From: Brevibacterium sp. p3-SID960
Lineage (GTDB): Bacteria > Actinomycetota > Actinomycetes > Actinomycetales > Brevibacteriaceae
Length of the DNA stretch: 43,531 nucleotides
Assembly: GCF_025144725.1 (NCBI RefSeq)
Contig: NZ_JALXKS010000024.1
Span: forward strand, 1-43,531
Direction of reading: 5' to 3'
Under the pieces are notes generated by a model. That model was given only the letters and a program-made list of their open reading frames with translations. It had not been told where the DNA came from and ran no database searches. Of this stretch, positions 25,745 through 36,011 are shown in pieces (position 1 is the stretch's first letter; each line of letters begins with the position of its first letter). Made by a program: the position numbers and the translations under genes.

Positions 25745-26734
25745 TCAGGTGCCGGCTCGCTGGCTGAGGCCGATGGCGATGCCGTCGAGGATGTCGGTCT
25801 CGCTCGCGTAGATCGCAGGAGGCTGCTGGGCATCAGAGGTGATGCGGTCGATGAGCCTGGCGAAGATGAGCGCCCCGGAACCGATGACGTCGACGCGGCC
25901 GGGGTGCATGAACGGCAGTGCGGCCCGCTCAGCCCGCGGCATGTGCAGCAGATCATGGCAGGTGGCCTGCAGCTGCTCGGGTTCCAGCCGTGCGGCGTGG
26001 ATCGCCTCGGGTTCATAGGCGTTGAGTCCGAGCAGTGCGGCGGTGACAGTGGTGATCGTGCCGGCGACACCGATGACGGTGCGCACACCGGAGACGTCGA
26101 CATCAGCACAGGCGGCATCGTAGGCGGCGTCGACATCGGCGACCGTCGCCGCGGTCTCAGCATCAGTCGGCGGGTCGGAGCTGAGGTGGCGTTCGGTCAG
26201 GCGCACACACCCGATGTCCATGCTGTGCGCCCCGGTCAGCTCAGCCCCGGCGGGCCCGACTGCACCGGTGACGAGTTCGGTGGAGCCGCCGCCGAGATCC
26301 ATGACGAGGAACGGGCCGGTCGGTGCCGGGTCGGCGGCCGCCTGCACGCCGACGGTCGCGCCGGTGAAGGACAGCTGCGCTTCTTCGATGCCGGTGATGA
26401 CCTCCGCCTCAACGCCGAGGCGTGCGCGCACACCGGCGAAGAACGCTGCCCGGTTGGCCGCATCCCGGCTGGCAGACGTCGCAACGAAGCGCACATGTTC
26501 CGGCTCGTGGGCGCGGATGAGCTCGGCGTACTCCTCGCAGGCGGCGAAGGTGCGCTCTAAGGCTTCGGAAGCGAACCGGCCGGTGGCATCGACTCCCTGG
26601 CCGAGGCGCACGATGCGCATCTCGCGTACGACATCGCTCACCTGCAGCGGCCCGCCGTCAGCGGGGGCGGTGATGTCGGCGATGAGGAGGCGGATGGAGT
26701 TCGTTCCGCAGTCGATGGCAGCAGATCGGGTCAT
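25745..26734 (-). CDS. ppx: Exopolyphosphatase (Ppx/GppA family)
   Basis: The 329-aa protein belongs to the sugar kinase/Hsp70-fold phosphatases that hydrolyse polyphosphate or pppGpp. The phosphate-binding motifs are AIDCGTNSIRLL at residues 6-17 and MDLGGGSTELV near 148-158; a third glycine motif is VIGVAGTITT near 220. It is the single-domain actinobacterial type of about 320 residues (not the 500-aa E. coli Ppx). The start is the ATG at 26734. It lies 46 bases downstream of the DUF501 gene and 11 bases before the subtilase gene, in the conserved eno-ftsB-DUF501-ppx order. Polyphosphatase versus pppGpp hydrolase cannot be settled from sequence. Confidence 0.93.
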   Translation of the reverse strand: MTRSAAIDCGTNSIRLLIADITAPADGGPLQVSDVVREMRIVRLGQGVDATGRFASEALERTFAACEEYAELIRAHEPEHVRFVATSASRDAANRAAFFAGVRARLGVEAEVITGIEEAQLSFTGATVGVQAAADPAPTGPFLVMDLGGGSTELVTGAVGPAGAELTGAHSMDIGCVRLTERHLSSDPPTDAETAATVADVDAAYDAACADVDVSGVRTVIGVAGTITTVTAALLGLNAYEPEAIHAARLEPEQLQATCHDLLHMPRAERAALPFMHPGRVDVIGSGALIFARLIDRITSDAQQPPAIYASETDILDGIAIGLSQRAGT

Positions 26735-26780
26735 GCCATCCAGCTTAGACGCCGCAGGGCAGCTTGCCGGTCCAGGATGC

Positions 26781-27284
26781 TCACACCTCGGCGACGGGCG
26801 GCACCCCGTCCATCATCGACAGGGCGAGGTCACCGACCGGGTTGACACCTGGACCGGCGGCCAGGGCGTGGCCGACGAGCGCATGGAGGCACTTGATGCG
26901 GGTGGGCATGCCGCCGGCGGAGAAGTCATCGATCTCCGGGACCTCGCCGACACCGGCGTCGATGCCGATCTGCCGGCGGGCCTCCAGATAGGCGGCATGG
27001 GCCTTGCGGTAGGCGGCCTGCATGTCCTCGTCCTCGGCGAGCTGCTCACTCATCTGCGCCATGACGCCGGCGGCTTCGAGCCGGGAGCATTCGGTGACGT
27101 AGTCCGGGTGCGTGAGGTAGAAGGTGGTGGGGAACGGCGTGCCGTCCTCCAGCCGGGGCGCGGTGGCGACGACGAGCGGCTCACCGGTCTTCGAGCGTGC
27201 AGCGACGCCGACGACGCCGCGCGGGATCCGGCCGAGCTGGGCGCGGATCGTCTCGAAGTCCGCTTCGGTGCATTCGGTGATCAT
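26781..27284 (-). CDS. DUF501 family protein
   Basis: The 167-aa protein matches DUF501, a soluble family of unknown function found next to ftsB and ppx across Actinomycetota. Conserved-looking parts are RIPRGVVGVAAR near residue 18, PTTFYLTHP near 51 and MPTRIKCLHALVGHALA with Cys and His near 130-145. The start is the ATG at 27284, which overlaps the ftsB stop codon as ATGA (27281-27284), implying translational coupling; the frame extends upstream to 27344 only inside ftsB. The function is unknown, but the fixed neighbourhood hints at cell envelope or division. Confidence 0.9.
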   Translation of the reverse strand: MITECTEADFETIRAQLGRIPRGVVGVAARSKTGEPLVVATAPRLEDGTPFPTTFYLTHPDYVTECSRLEAAGVMAQMSEQLAEDEDMQAAYRKAHAAYLEARRQIGIDAGVGEVPEIDDFSAGGMPTRIKCLHALVGHALAAGPGVNPVGDLALSMMDGVPPVAEV

Positions 27285-27850
27285 GGGCTCTCTTCTGTTG
27301 CGAAACCGACGGCCTTGAGAGAATCTACCAGCTCGATGTACCACGGCTGCCTGCGCACGGTGCGCTTCTCCCCTGCCCCGGCCTCCGCGGTCTCGGTGGC
27401 GACCTCCTCGCCGGTGTCGTCGATGACGATGTAGACCTCTTCACCGTCCTTGGCGTAGTGGTAGTCCTCGCGGGCCCGCAGGGCGAGATAGTCGGGATCC
27501 TTGAGCTGCTCCTGGCGCTCCTTGAGGTCGGCGACTTCCTGCTCGGTGACCTCGATGTCGCGCTCCAAAGCGGCGATCTGCTGGTACTGGGCGATCCCGG
27601 TCGAGATCGAGGGCAGGAACATCGTCAGCAGCATCGCGGCGATGACGCCGAGGATGATGGTGCGTGCCGGCAGACGGCGCCCGGCCGCGGTCGCGTCGAT
27701 GTCGGTGCCTGAGAGGTCGACGACCGGCTGGGCCCTGCGCGTGCGCGCGGCAGGCGCCGGGGCCTTGGCGGATTTCGGCTTGCGGGAGGCAGCGGACTTC
27801 CGCTTGGCAGCCAGGGCGCGGCGCTGTGCTGCAGATGACGTCGGAGCCAT
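27281..27850 (-). CDS. ftsB: Septum formation initiator (FtsB/DivIC)
   Basis: This 189-aa bitopic protein has a basic, Ala/Lys/Pro-rich cytoplasmic N-terminus of about 60 residues and one transmembrane helix (TIILGVIAAMLLTMFLP, about 64-80). An outside coiled coil rich in Glu and Gln (AALERDIEVTEQEVADLKERQEQL) follows, then DPDYLALRAREDYHYAKDGE, the signature of the family. It would join FtsL and FtsQ in the divisome. The ATG at 27850 is chosen because GAGG lies five bases upstream; a GTG two codons earlier is possible. The C-terminus overlaps DUF501 by 4 bases. The cytoplasmic tail is longer than in E. coli FtsB, as usual in actinobacteria. Confidence 0.93.
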   Translation of the reverse strand: MAPTSSAAQRRALAAKRKSAASRKPKSAKAPAPAARTRRAQPVVDLSGTDIDATAAGRRLPARTIILGVIAAMLLTMFLPSISTGIAQYQQIAALERDIEVTEQEVADLKERQEQLKDPDYLALRAREDYHYAKDGEEVYIVIDDTGEEVATETAEAGAGEKRTVRRQPWYIELVDSLKAVGFATEESP

Positions 27851-28033
27851 TGCCACCTCATGAGCTGATCAGGGGAAGAAAGGTGTGTGGCACCAAGTCT
27901 GCCTGTCTTCGCGACCGACAGCCCTCATTTGGTGCGGCGTGTTCGCACGAGCACATGCGAGATGCGCGTATGCGCTCCCCGGCCGCCGCCCCACAACGCA
28001 CGCCTCGCGCCCCGCGCCTCGTCCCCCACGCAT

Positions 28034-28068
28034 GAGGTGGGGGCACGCACGGTCGTGCACCCCACCTC
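28034..28068 (-). terminator. Hairpin downstream of eno
   Basis: GAGGTGGGGGCACG (28034-28047) pairs with CGTGC-A-CCCCACCTC (28054-28068), giving 14 pairs with one bulged A and a 6-base loop. It lies about 65 bases after the eno stop codon. No U-tract follows, so its role as terminator is inferred. Confidence 0.65.
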
Positions 28069-28134
28069 GGGGGCCGGTCGCCTCAGCCGCGCACGCCTGG
28101 GGCGGCTGGGAGTTCAGCCGGTGGGCGGCCGGTG

Positions 28135-29478
<1,344 letters not shown>

Positions 29479-30252
29479 TTAGTCGACACGCGCGGGGCGG
29501 ACGAGACCGGCGCGCAGCTCGTCGACCGCCTCGGGATTCATGCCGTGGGTGCGCAGGTAGCCGGCCACTCCCCCGTACTCGTCATCAAGCCGATCGAGCA
29601 CTGCGGTGATGAGCCCGGCCGGTGCCTGGGTGGCGGTCTTCGAGATGTCGGCGACGATCCCGGCCTGGGCGAACTTCGCACCGAGGGCTGCGACGAATTC
29701 GGCACCGAGGTAGCGCTCGGTCATCGTGTAGTCGGTCACGACGTGCTCGCGGTCGACGTCGAGCAGACTGAGCACGAAGGCTGAGAGCACGCCGGTGCGG
29801 TCCTTGCCGGCAGAGCAGTGGATGAGCACCGGGGTGCGCACGCGTGCGGCGATCGTCTCGACACCGGCGGCGAGGCGGGGCCCGAATTCATCGATCATCG
29901 TCTGGTAGATCGTCGGCAGGGTGTGATCGGGCAGCTGGACGCGCGCAGCGTTCGGGTCGAGCGGATAGTAGCGGTTGTCGAAGACCGGCAGTGAGATGTG
30001 CTCGACGTCGAGCCCGTCGAGGGCATCGGGGGCGCGGTGGGATTCGCGCTCTTCGCGCAGGTCGATGACGGTGCGCAGGTTCAGCTCACGCAGCGCGGCC
30101 CGGGATGCGTCGGTGAGGTTGTGCAGGCCGTCGGAGCGGTACAGCAGCCCGCGGGAGACGGTGCCGCTGCTGGTCGGCCAGCCTCCGATGTCGCGGAAGT
30201 TGAACGTGCCTGGGATCGGGATCCGCTCAGCGACATGCATCTGCTGTGTCAT
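29479..30252 (-). CDS. Tyrosine/dual-specificity phosphatase
   Basis: The 257-aa protein has the Cys-x5-Arg phosphatase signature HCSAGKDRTG (Cys146, Arg152 counted from this start) and an N-terminal FNFRDIGG motif with LYRSDGL, as in the Y_phosphatase3/PtpB-like group. A general acid Asp may lie in the 90-105 region (VFDNRYYPLDP). It probably removes phosphate from proteins or phosphoinositides; the substrate is unknown. The ATG at 30252 has GGAGG seven bases upstream and overlaps the end of mazG by 26 bases. It sits between mazG and eno in a dense minus-strand cluster. Confidence 0.88.
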   Translation of the reverse strand: MTQQMHVAERIPIPGTFNFRDIGGWPTSSGTVSRGLLYRSDGLHNLTDASRAALRELNLRTVIDLREERESHRAPDALDGLDVEHISLPVFDNRYYPLDPNAARVQLPDHTLPTIYQTMIDEFGPRLAAGVETIAARVRTPVLIHCSAGKDRTGVLSAFVLSLLDVDREHVVTDYTMTERYLGAEFVAALGAKFAQAGIVADISKTATQAPAGLITAVLDRLDDEYGGVAGYLRTHGMNPEAVDELRAGLVRPARVD

Positions 30253-31159
30253 CTCCACCCTCCACGGCCTGCCTGCGGGCCTGCTCGACGGCTGCGTCCT
30301 CCACTTCGGAGGTTACCCGACGCAGCGCGGCCTCGGCGTCGAGGCCCTGAGCGTGGGCCTGGCTCACAAGCGCGAAGAGCGCCTGTCCGAGTTCGGCTTC
30401 CGCTCCCGAGGCGGTGGGCGCCTGGCCTGGGGCGGTGTCCGGGCCCGAGAAGTCCGGGTCCGAGGTGTCCGGGTCCGAGGGGTCCGGCTGGTCGAGTGCG
30501 AGGCGTTCGATCCGGCCGAGCACCGCCTGGGCGCGGGTGAGGGCGGGGACACTGGCGGGCAGGGAGTCGAACGAGGCGCGGGCGGCGGCCGCGGCCTGCT
30601 GGCCAGCGGCGTGCTCCCCAGCGGGATGCGGGGCGGCGGCCTGCTCTCCTGGGGCATCGGGGCCGGGGGCCTGCTGCCGGGCGGCTGCGCGTTCGGCGGT
30701 CTTGATCGCTTCGTAGCGGCGTTCGACTTCGTCGATGTCGACTGGGGCAGTCGAGTCGAAGACGTGCGGGTGGCGGCGGATGATCTTCTCCGTCAGCTGC
30801 GCATCGACGCGCTGGATCGCCGCTGGCGTCAGGGGTTCGCCCGGTAGATCCTCGTGGTCGCGCATCGAGGCGAGTGGCTGCCCGCCGGCGGCCTTACGGT
30901 CGAGCAGGGCGGCGTGGAAGAGCACCTGGTAGAGCACGTCACCGAGCTCGCCCTCCACCTCGGCTGCGGTCTGCTCGTGCGGGTCAGCGGCGTAGTCGTC
31001 AAGGGCGCCGATGAGCTCGTGGGTCTCCTCGATGAGGTGCTTCTGCAGCCCGGTGTGGGTCTGGGCGGCACCCCACGGGCAGCGCGCCAACAGGTAGGCG
31101 ACGGCCTCAGCCGCCGTCATGCCGGTGGTGTCCGGACGCTGCCAGCGCGGGGTGCTCAT
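30227..31159 (-). CDS. mazG: MazG nucleotide pyrophosphohydrolase
   Basis: The enzyme hydrolyses nucleoside triphosphates to monophosphates and pyrophosphate, cleaning the pool of damaged or regulatory nucleotides. The EExxE...ExxD metal motif is EETHE at 44-48 and ELGD at 71-74. PWGAAQTHTGLQKHL and the RHPHVFD motif near 130 are also characteristic. Only the first half is a standard MazG domain; from about residue 160 the chain becomes an Ala/Gln/Pro-rich, low-complexity linker with PDPSDPDTSDPD-like repeats and then a helical C-terminus. The start ATG at 31159 overlaps the mfd stop codon as ATGA (31156-31159), so it is translationally coupled to mfd. Confidence 0.92.
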   Translation of the reverse strand: MSTPRWQRPDTTGMTAAEAVAYLLARCPWGAAQTHTGLQKHLIEETHELIGALDDYAADPHEQTAAEVEGELGDVLYQVLFHAALLDRKAAGGQPLASMRDHEDLPGEPLTPAAIQRVDAQLTEKIIRRHPHVFDSTAPVDIDEVERRYEAIKTAERAAARQQAPGPDAPGEQAAAPHPAGEHAAGQQAAAAARASFDSLPASVPALTRAQAVLGRIERLALDQPDPSDPDTSDPDFSGPDTAPGQAPTASGAEAELGQALFALVSQAHAQGLDAEAALRRVTSEVEDAAVEQARRQAVEGGDDTADACR

Positions 31160-34100
31160 GCGTTCGTCTCCACCTTCGCACCGGCCTTCTTCTCAGAGCC
31201 GGCCTCCTCTGCCGACCCGGCGTTCTCTGCGGACCTCACCTCCGCCTCGGGGACGGGCAGGATCGCGTCGAGGAACTGGTGCACCCAGTCGATGAGCTCG
31301 CGGTCGACGAGGTCCTTCTTGTCGAATCCGACGCCGGCCTGCGGCTTGGGCACCTGGATGGCGCGCAGGGCCGGTTTGATGAGCGACTTCGGGTACAGGC
31401 GCTTGAGGCGCACGATCTGCGAATCGGCCAGTTCGACCGGGGCGAAGCGGATCGTGTTGCCCACCGACAGGATCTCCTGCACGCCGGAGGCACGCGCGCG
31501 GATGCGCAGGCGGGCGATCTCGGCGAGCACCTCGACCGCCTCCGGGTAGGGGCCGTAGCGGTCGGTGAGTTCGGCCAGGACCTCTTGGATCTCGGCGTCG
31601 TCGGTGGCGGCGGCGAGCTTACGGTAGGCCTCGAGGCGGAGGCGTTCGTGTTCGACGTAGTCGGTCGGCAGGTGCGCGTCGATGGGCAGTTCGATGCGCA
31701 TCTCCGCGACCTCTTCTTCGCCTTCGCCGCGGAAGTTCGCGACCGCCTCGCCGACGAGCCGGACGTAGAGGTCGAAGCCGACCCCTTCGATGTGCCCGGA
31801 CTGCTGGCCGCCGAGCAGATTGCCGGCCCCGCGGATCTCCAGGTCCTTCATCGCCACCTGCATGCCGGCACCGAGCTCGGTGTGGGCAGCCACGGTCTGC
31901 AGCCGGTCGTGGGCGGTCTCGGTCAGGGTCATGTCGGCCGGGTAGAGGAAGTAGGCGTAGGCGCGTTCGCGGGAGCGGCCGACGCGGCCGCGCAGCTGGT
32001 GCAGCTGGGACAGGCCCATCCGGTCGGCGCGGTCGACGATGAGTGTGTTGGCATTCGAGATGTCGATGCCGGTCTCGACGATCGTCGTGCACACGAGCAC
32101 GTCGTACTGCTTTTCCCAGAAGTCGACGATGACCTGCTCCAAGCGCTGCTCGCTCATCTTGCCGTGGGCGACGGCGATGCGCGCCTCGGGCACGAGTTCG
32201 GCCAGATGCGCGGCGGTCTTCTCGATGTCCTGGGTGCGGTTGTGGATGAAGAAGACCTGGCCTTCGCGCAGCAGCTCGCGGCGGATCGCAGCGGTGACCT
32301 GTTTGTCTTCGTATTTGCCGACGTAGGTCAGCACCGGGTGGCGGTCCTCCGGCGGGGTCGCCAGGGTCGACATCTCCCGGATACCGGTGACGGCCATCTC
32401 CAGGGTGCGCGGGATCGGCGTTGCGGACATGGCGAGCACGTCGACGTTGGTGCGCAGGGCCTTGAGTGTTTCCTTGTGCTCGACGCCGAAGCGCTGCTCC
32501 TCGTCGATGATGACGAGTCCGAGGTTCTTGAACTGCACTTCACCGGAGAGCAGCCGGTGGGTGCCGATGACGAGGTCGAGGCTGCCGTCCTTGAGGTCCT
32601 GCTTCGTCTTCTCGGAATCGGCCGGGGACTGGAAGCGGGAGAGCTTGCCGACGGTGACCGGGAAGCCGGAGTAGCGTTCGGAGAAGGTGTCGAAGTGCTG
32701 CTGGACGAGCAGGGTCGTCGGCACGAGCACGGCGACCTGCTTGCCGTCCTGGATCGCCTTGAACGCCGCGCGCACCGCCACCTCGGTCTTGCCGTAGCCG
32801 ACGTCACCGCAGATGAGCCGGTCCATCGGGATCGGCTTCTCCATGTCGGCCTTGACCTCATCGATGGTGGTGAGCTGGTCGGGGGTCTCCATGTAGTGGA
32901 AGGCGTCTTCGAGCTCCCGCTGCCACGGGGTGTCCGGGCCGAAGGCGTGCCCGGAGGAGGCGCGGCGGGCCGAATAAAGATGGATGAGCTCGCGGGCGAT
33001 CTCCTTGACCGCTTTGCGGGCTTTCGACTTCGTCTTCGCCCAGTCCGAACCGCCCATCTTGTTCACCGACGGTGACTCCCCGCCGACGTACCGGGTGACC
33101 TGGTCGAGGGAGTCAGAGGGCACGTAGAGGCGGTCGCCGGGCTGGCCGCGCTTGCTGGGCGCGTATTCGATGACGAGGTATTCGCGGGTGTGGGCCTGCG
33201 GCCCGCGGCCCGTCGTGCGGGTGACCATCTCGACGAACCGGCCCACGCCGTGCTGTTCGTGGACGACGTAGTCGCCGGGTTTGAGGTCGAGCGGGTCGAC
33301 CTGGTGGCGCCGGCGGCGGGCAGGCAGGCGGCGCAGGTCGCGGGTCGAGGTGGCTGCGGCGCGGCCGAGCACATCGGCCTCGGTGAGGACGGCGAGCGTC
33401 ATCTCGTCGATGACGAACCCGCCGAAGTCCGCGGCCGTCGTCACGGTCACCGCGCCCGAGGTGGTGGGCTCGGTGAGATCGTCGACGAACCGGGCGGGCA
33501 CATCGGCTTCGGAGAACACCTCGACCATCCGCTCACCAGGACCGCGGCCCTCCGTGAGGACCAAGACGTCCCAGCTGTCGTGGACGAGAGCGCGCACATC
33601 GGTGAGGATCGCCTCGACGTCGCCGGCGTAGCCGCGCGGCTGCCGGCCGGGCACCTCGACCACGGTCTCACCGGTGGACTCGGCCAGTTCGGCATCGCGG
33701 GCGAAGCCGCCGATCTCCCACCACGGCAGGCTGCGCGCAGCGGCGGCCTCGCGGGTCTCCTCCAAGGTGCGGAAGCTGGCCGGCGACAGGTCGATCGGCG
33801 CCTTCCCGCCTGCAGCGGCAGACGTCCATGCGGCGGCGAGGAACTCCTCGGTCGTGGCGACGAGGTCCTCGGCCCGGGCCGCAACCTTCTCCGGGGCGGT
33901 CACGAGGATCCGGGTGCCGGCCGGCAAGGTGTCGACGAAGGACTCCATCTTTCCGGCGAGCACCGGGGCGAGGGACTCCATGCCTTCGACAGCGACGCCG
34001 TCGGCGATCTTCTCGAGCATCTCAGTAGCCTGCGGCAGCTGTGGGATGAGGCTGCGGGCGCGTTCGCGGACTTCGGCGGTCAGCAGCACTTCGCGGCACG

Positions 34101-34791
34101 GCGGGGCCCATAGGGTGTAGACGGCGTCGTCAGCAGTGGGCAGGGAGCGCTGGTCGGCGACGGAGAACGGGCGGATCTCATCGACCTCGTCGCCGAAGAA
34201 CTCGATGCGCAGTGCCTGGTCATCCGTCGGCGGGAAGATGTCGAGGATGCCGCCGCGCACCGCGTACTCACCGCGCCGGGAGACCATGTCGACGCGCGAA
34301 TAGGCGAGGTCGGAGAGCTGTTCGGCGAGGTCGGCGAGTGCGATTTCGTCACCGACCTTCAGCTGCACGGGCTCGAGGTCGCCGAGCCCTGTGACAAGCG
34401 GCTGCAGCAGCGCCCGGATCGGGGTGATGACGACGCTCAGCGGTGAATCGCCGGGGTGGCTGAGGCGGCGCAGCACCGACAGCCGGCGGCCGACGGTGTC
34501 CGAGCGCGGGGACAGCTTCTCGTGCGGCAACGTCTCCCAGCTGGGGAACACCGCCACAGAACCGGCAGGGAGGTAGTCGGCGAGTGCGCGTTCGAGGTGA
34601 TCGGCCTCCCGGCCGGTGGCGGTGACGGCCAGCAGCGGCCCGGCCACGGCGGCCTCGGACATGAGCGAGGGCCACAGCCCGGTGATCGCGCTGATCGAAC
34701 CGCCTGCCGTCGAGGTGTCAGCGAGCGCTGCCAGGGCAGCACTGTAGGCGGAGTTGGTTTGCAGCAGGCGGGAGATTCCGGTCACAGACAC
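31156..34791 (-). CDS. mfd: Transcription-repair coupling factor Mfd
   Basis: Mfd removes RNA polymerase stalled at DNA damage and recruits UvrA. This is a full-length protein of 1211 aa: UvrB-like N-terminal domains, the RNA-polymerase interaction domain (LKPGDYVVHEQHGVGRFVEM near residues 500-520), and a RecG-like translocase with Walker A GDVGYGKTEVA near 660 and DEEQRFG near 765. The HNRTQDIEKTAAHL (TRG region) and a C-terminal TRCF domain (PYPEAVEVLAEIARLRI) follow. The tail is Glu/Ala/Lys-rich. The start is a GTG at 34791 with another GTG two codons later; the ribosome site is weak. The divergent rhomboid gene starts 140 bases away. mazG follows by 4-bp overlap. Confidence 0.96.
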   Translation of the reverse strand: MSVTGISRLLQTNSAYSAALAALADTSTAGGSISAITGLWPSLMSEAAVAGPLLAVTATGREADHLERALADYLPAGSVAVFPSWETLPHEKLSPRSDTVGRRLSVLRRLSHPGDSPLSVVITPIRALLQPLVTGLGDLEPVQLKVGDEIALADLAEQLSDLAYSRVDMVSRRGEYAVRGGILDIFPPTDDQALRIEFFGDEVDEIRPFSVADQRSLPTADDAVYTLWAPPCREVLLTAEVRERARSLIPQLPQATEMLEKIADGVAVEGMESLAPVLAGKMESFVDTLPAGTRILVTAPEKVAARAEDLVATTEEFLAAAWTSAAAGGKAPIDLSPASFRTLEETREAAAARSLPWWEIGGFARDAELAESTGETVVEVPGRQPRGYAGDVEAILTDVRALVHDSWDVLVLTEGRGPGERMVEVFSEADVPARFVDDLTEPTTSGAVTVTTAADFGGFVIDEMTLAVLTEADVLGRAAATSTRDLRRLPARRRRHQVDPLDLKPGDYVVHEQHGVGRFVEMVTRTTGRGPQAHTREYLVIEYAPSKRGQPGDRLYVPSDSLDQVTRYVGGESPSVNKMGGSDWAKTKSKARKAVKEIARELIHLYSARRASSGHAFGPDTPWQRELEDAFHYMETPDQLTTIDEVKADMEKPIPMDRLICGDVGYGKTEVAVRAAFKAIQDGKQVAVLVPTTLLVQQHFDTFSERYSGFPVTVGKLSRFQSPADSEKTKQDLKDGSLDLVIGTHRLLSGEVQFKNLGLVIIDEEQRFGVEHKETLKALRTNVDVLAMSATPIPRTLEMAVTGIREMSTLATPPEDRHPVLTYVGKYEDKQVTAAIRRELLREGQVFFIHNRTQDIEKTAAHLAELVPEARIAVAHGKMSEQRLEQVIVDFWEKQYDVLVCTTIVETGIDISNANTLIVDRADRMGLSQLHQLRGRVGRSRERAYAYFLYPADMTLTETAHDRLQTVAAHTELGAGMQVAMKDLEIRGAGNLLGGQQSGHIEGVGFDLYVRLVGEAVANFRGEGEEEVAEMRIELPIDAHLPTDYVEHERLRLEAYRKLAAATDDAEIQEVLAELTDRYGPYPEAVEVLAEIARLRIRARASGVQEILSVGNTIRFAPVELADSQIVRLKRLYPKSLIKPALRAIQVPKPQAGVGFDKKDLVDRELIDWVHQFLDAILPVPEAEVRSAENAGSAEEAGSEKKAGAKVETNA

Positions 34792-34931
34792 GCCGTAAAG
34801 TCTACTCGGCTTCCGCGTCCGGCGGGCCCGCTCTGGCGGTGAGGCTCATGACACCGGCACGGAACCTGCGGCCTGCGCCACACGGGTCCGCTGTGGAGGG
34901 CCCTATCAGTTTCGCTTGCGAGAATGAGCCC

Positions 34932-35630
34932 ATGAGCTTCGAGCCCTCTGACCTCAACCGCACGCGTTCCCGGCAGACCGGATCGAGAACCCGGTCCGAT
35001 CTCGACCTGCCCGGTTCGAATGTCGGACCCCGACTGCTGCAGCCGATCGTGCTGCTCGGGCTCATGTGGGTCATCGCCGCCGCCGACTTCGTGCTGCCGG
35101 GTTCATTCAACGGTTTCGGAGTCCGCTCATGGAATCCGACCGGTCTCATCGGCATCGTCTTCTCCCCGCTGCTGCACTCCGGCTGGCCGCATCTGATCGC
35201 CAACACGATCCCGTTCCTCGTCCTCGGGCTGCTCGTCGCTGCCGAGGGCATCCGCCGCTACTGGTTCGTCACCGCCGTCATCGCCGTTGTCAGCGGGCTC
35301 GGCGCCTGGGCGGTCAACTTTCCCGGCACGCTGACCGTCGGCGCCTCGGGTCTCGTGTTCGGCTACTTCGGCTACCTCATCATGCGCGCGGTCTTCACCG
35401 ATTCGATCCTGCGCCGGCTGATGTTCGGCGTCATCGCCCTGCTCGTCATCATCCTCTACGGCGGCTCGATGCTCACCGGTGTGCTGCCGCTGTTCCCCGG
35501 CATCTCCTGGCAGGGCCACCTCTTCGGTGCGATCGGCGGCGGGCTGGCGGCCTGGATCGCAGGGCAGCCGCGCTGGCGGTCCCTCAGTGGTGAGACCGCC
35601 GCCCCGCGCCGCACCGGCGGACTGTACTGA
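34932..35630 (+). CDS. Rhomboid-family intramembrane serine protease
   Basis: The 232-aa protein has about 35 polar N-terminal residues and six transmembrane helices. The catalytic serine is Ser139 in VGASGLVFG (GxSG), the histidine is His196 in WQGHLFGAIGG, and the HLIANT motif (87-92) supplies the conserved His and Asn of helix 2. Family members cleave membrane proteins within the bilayer; the targets are unknown. I chose the ATG at 34932 (MSFEPSDL), preceded by GAGAATGAG; an in-frame start at 34839 would add 31 residues. It is divergent from mfd and convergent with pth, and a long repeat-rich gap follows it. Confidence 0.9.
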   Translation: MSFEPSDLNRTRSRQTGSRTRSDLDLPGSNVGPRLLQPIVLLGLMWVIAAADFVLPGSFNGFGVRSWNPTGLIGIVFSPLLHSGWPHLIANTIPFLVLGLLVAAEGIRRYWFVTAVIAVVSGLGAWAVNFPGTLTVGASGLVFGYFGYLIMRAVFTDSILRRLMFGVIALLVIILYGGSMLTGVLPLFPGISWQGHLFGAIGGGLAAWIAGQPRWRSLSGETAAPRRTGGLY

Positions 35631-35698
35631 GGGCCACGTTCTCACACCCGCCCACTGCCGAGTGAAGTTCCCCCTCGCACACGCAGCCCGCCGCCACT

Positions 35699-35805
35699 GA
35701 GCAGGGCTAGAGGTGAGCAAAGTCAACACCGAGCAGAGCTAAAGCTGAGCAAAGTCAATGGTGAGAAGAGCTAAAGCTGAGCAAAACGCAGAGCTGACCA
35801 AAGTT
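35699..35805. repeat. 32-bp tandem repeats, left part of complex locus
   Basis: Units beginning GAGCAG or GAGAAG start at 35699, 35731 and 35763 with a 32-bp period; a truncated fourth begins at 35791. Each contains GAGCAAA(GTCAA) and most contain AGAGCTAAAGCT. The fourth runs directly into the palindrome. No reading frame is maintained. Confidence 0.85.
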
Positions 35806-35860
35806 AGAAAAGTTATTCACGGTTTTGGCGCCGAAAACCATGAATAACTTTTCTAACTTT
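35800..35860. repeat. 61-bp near-perfect palindrome
   Basis: A 27-base left arm (35800-35826, starting AAAGTTAGAAAAG and ending GGTTTT) is the reverse complement of the right arm (35834-35860, starting AAAACC and ending TTTTCTAACTTT) except for one C/A mismatch. The 7-base loop is GGCGCCG. The arms are A+T-rich in a G+C-rich genome. Lying between the convergent rhomboid and pth genes and ending T-rich on both strands, it could serve as a two-way terminator. Confidence 0.9.
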
Positions 35861-35984
35861 CGCGGCGGCCAACTTTCGCCGCGGTCATCTTCCGCGGGGG
35901 CTGACTTTCGCAGCGGCTAACTTTCGCAGCGGCCATCTTTCGCGGCGGCCCACATTATCCAGCGGCTCCCACTACCCAGCGGCC
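35855..35984. repeat. Eight degenerate 16-17-bp tandem repeats
   Basis: Six 16-bp units start at 35855, 35871, 35887, 35903, 35919 and 35935, followed by two 17-bp units at 35951 and 35968. The consensus is about AACTTTCGCAGCGGCC. The first unit shares its TAACTTT with the palindrome's right arm. The array ends 27 bases before the pth stop codon. There are no unique spacers, so this is not a CRISPR. Confidence 0.88.
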
Positions 35985-36011
35985 TTGGCCAGAGGCGCGG
36001 TCTCAGGCGCT

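Noticed and set aside
35855..35984. CRISPR array
   Set aside because: The repeats follow each other directly without unique spacers, they are degenerate, and no cas gene is present.
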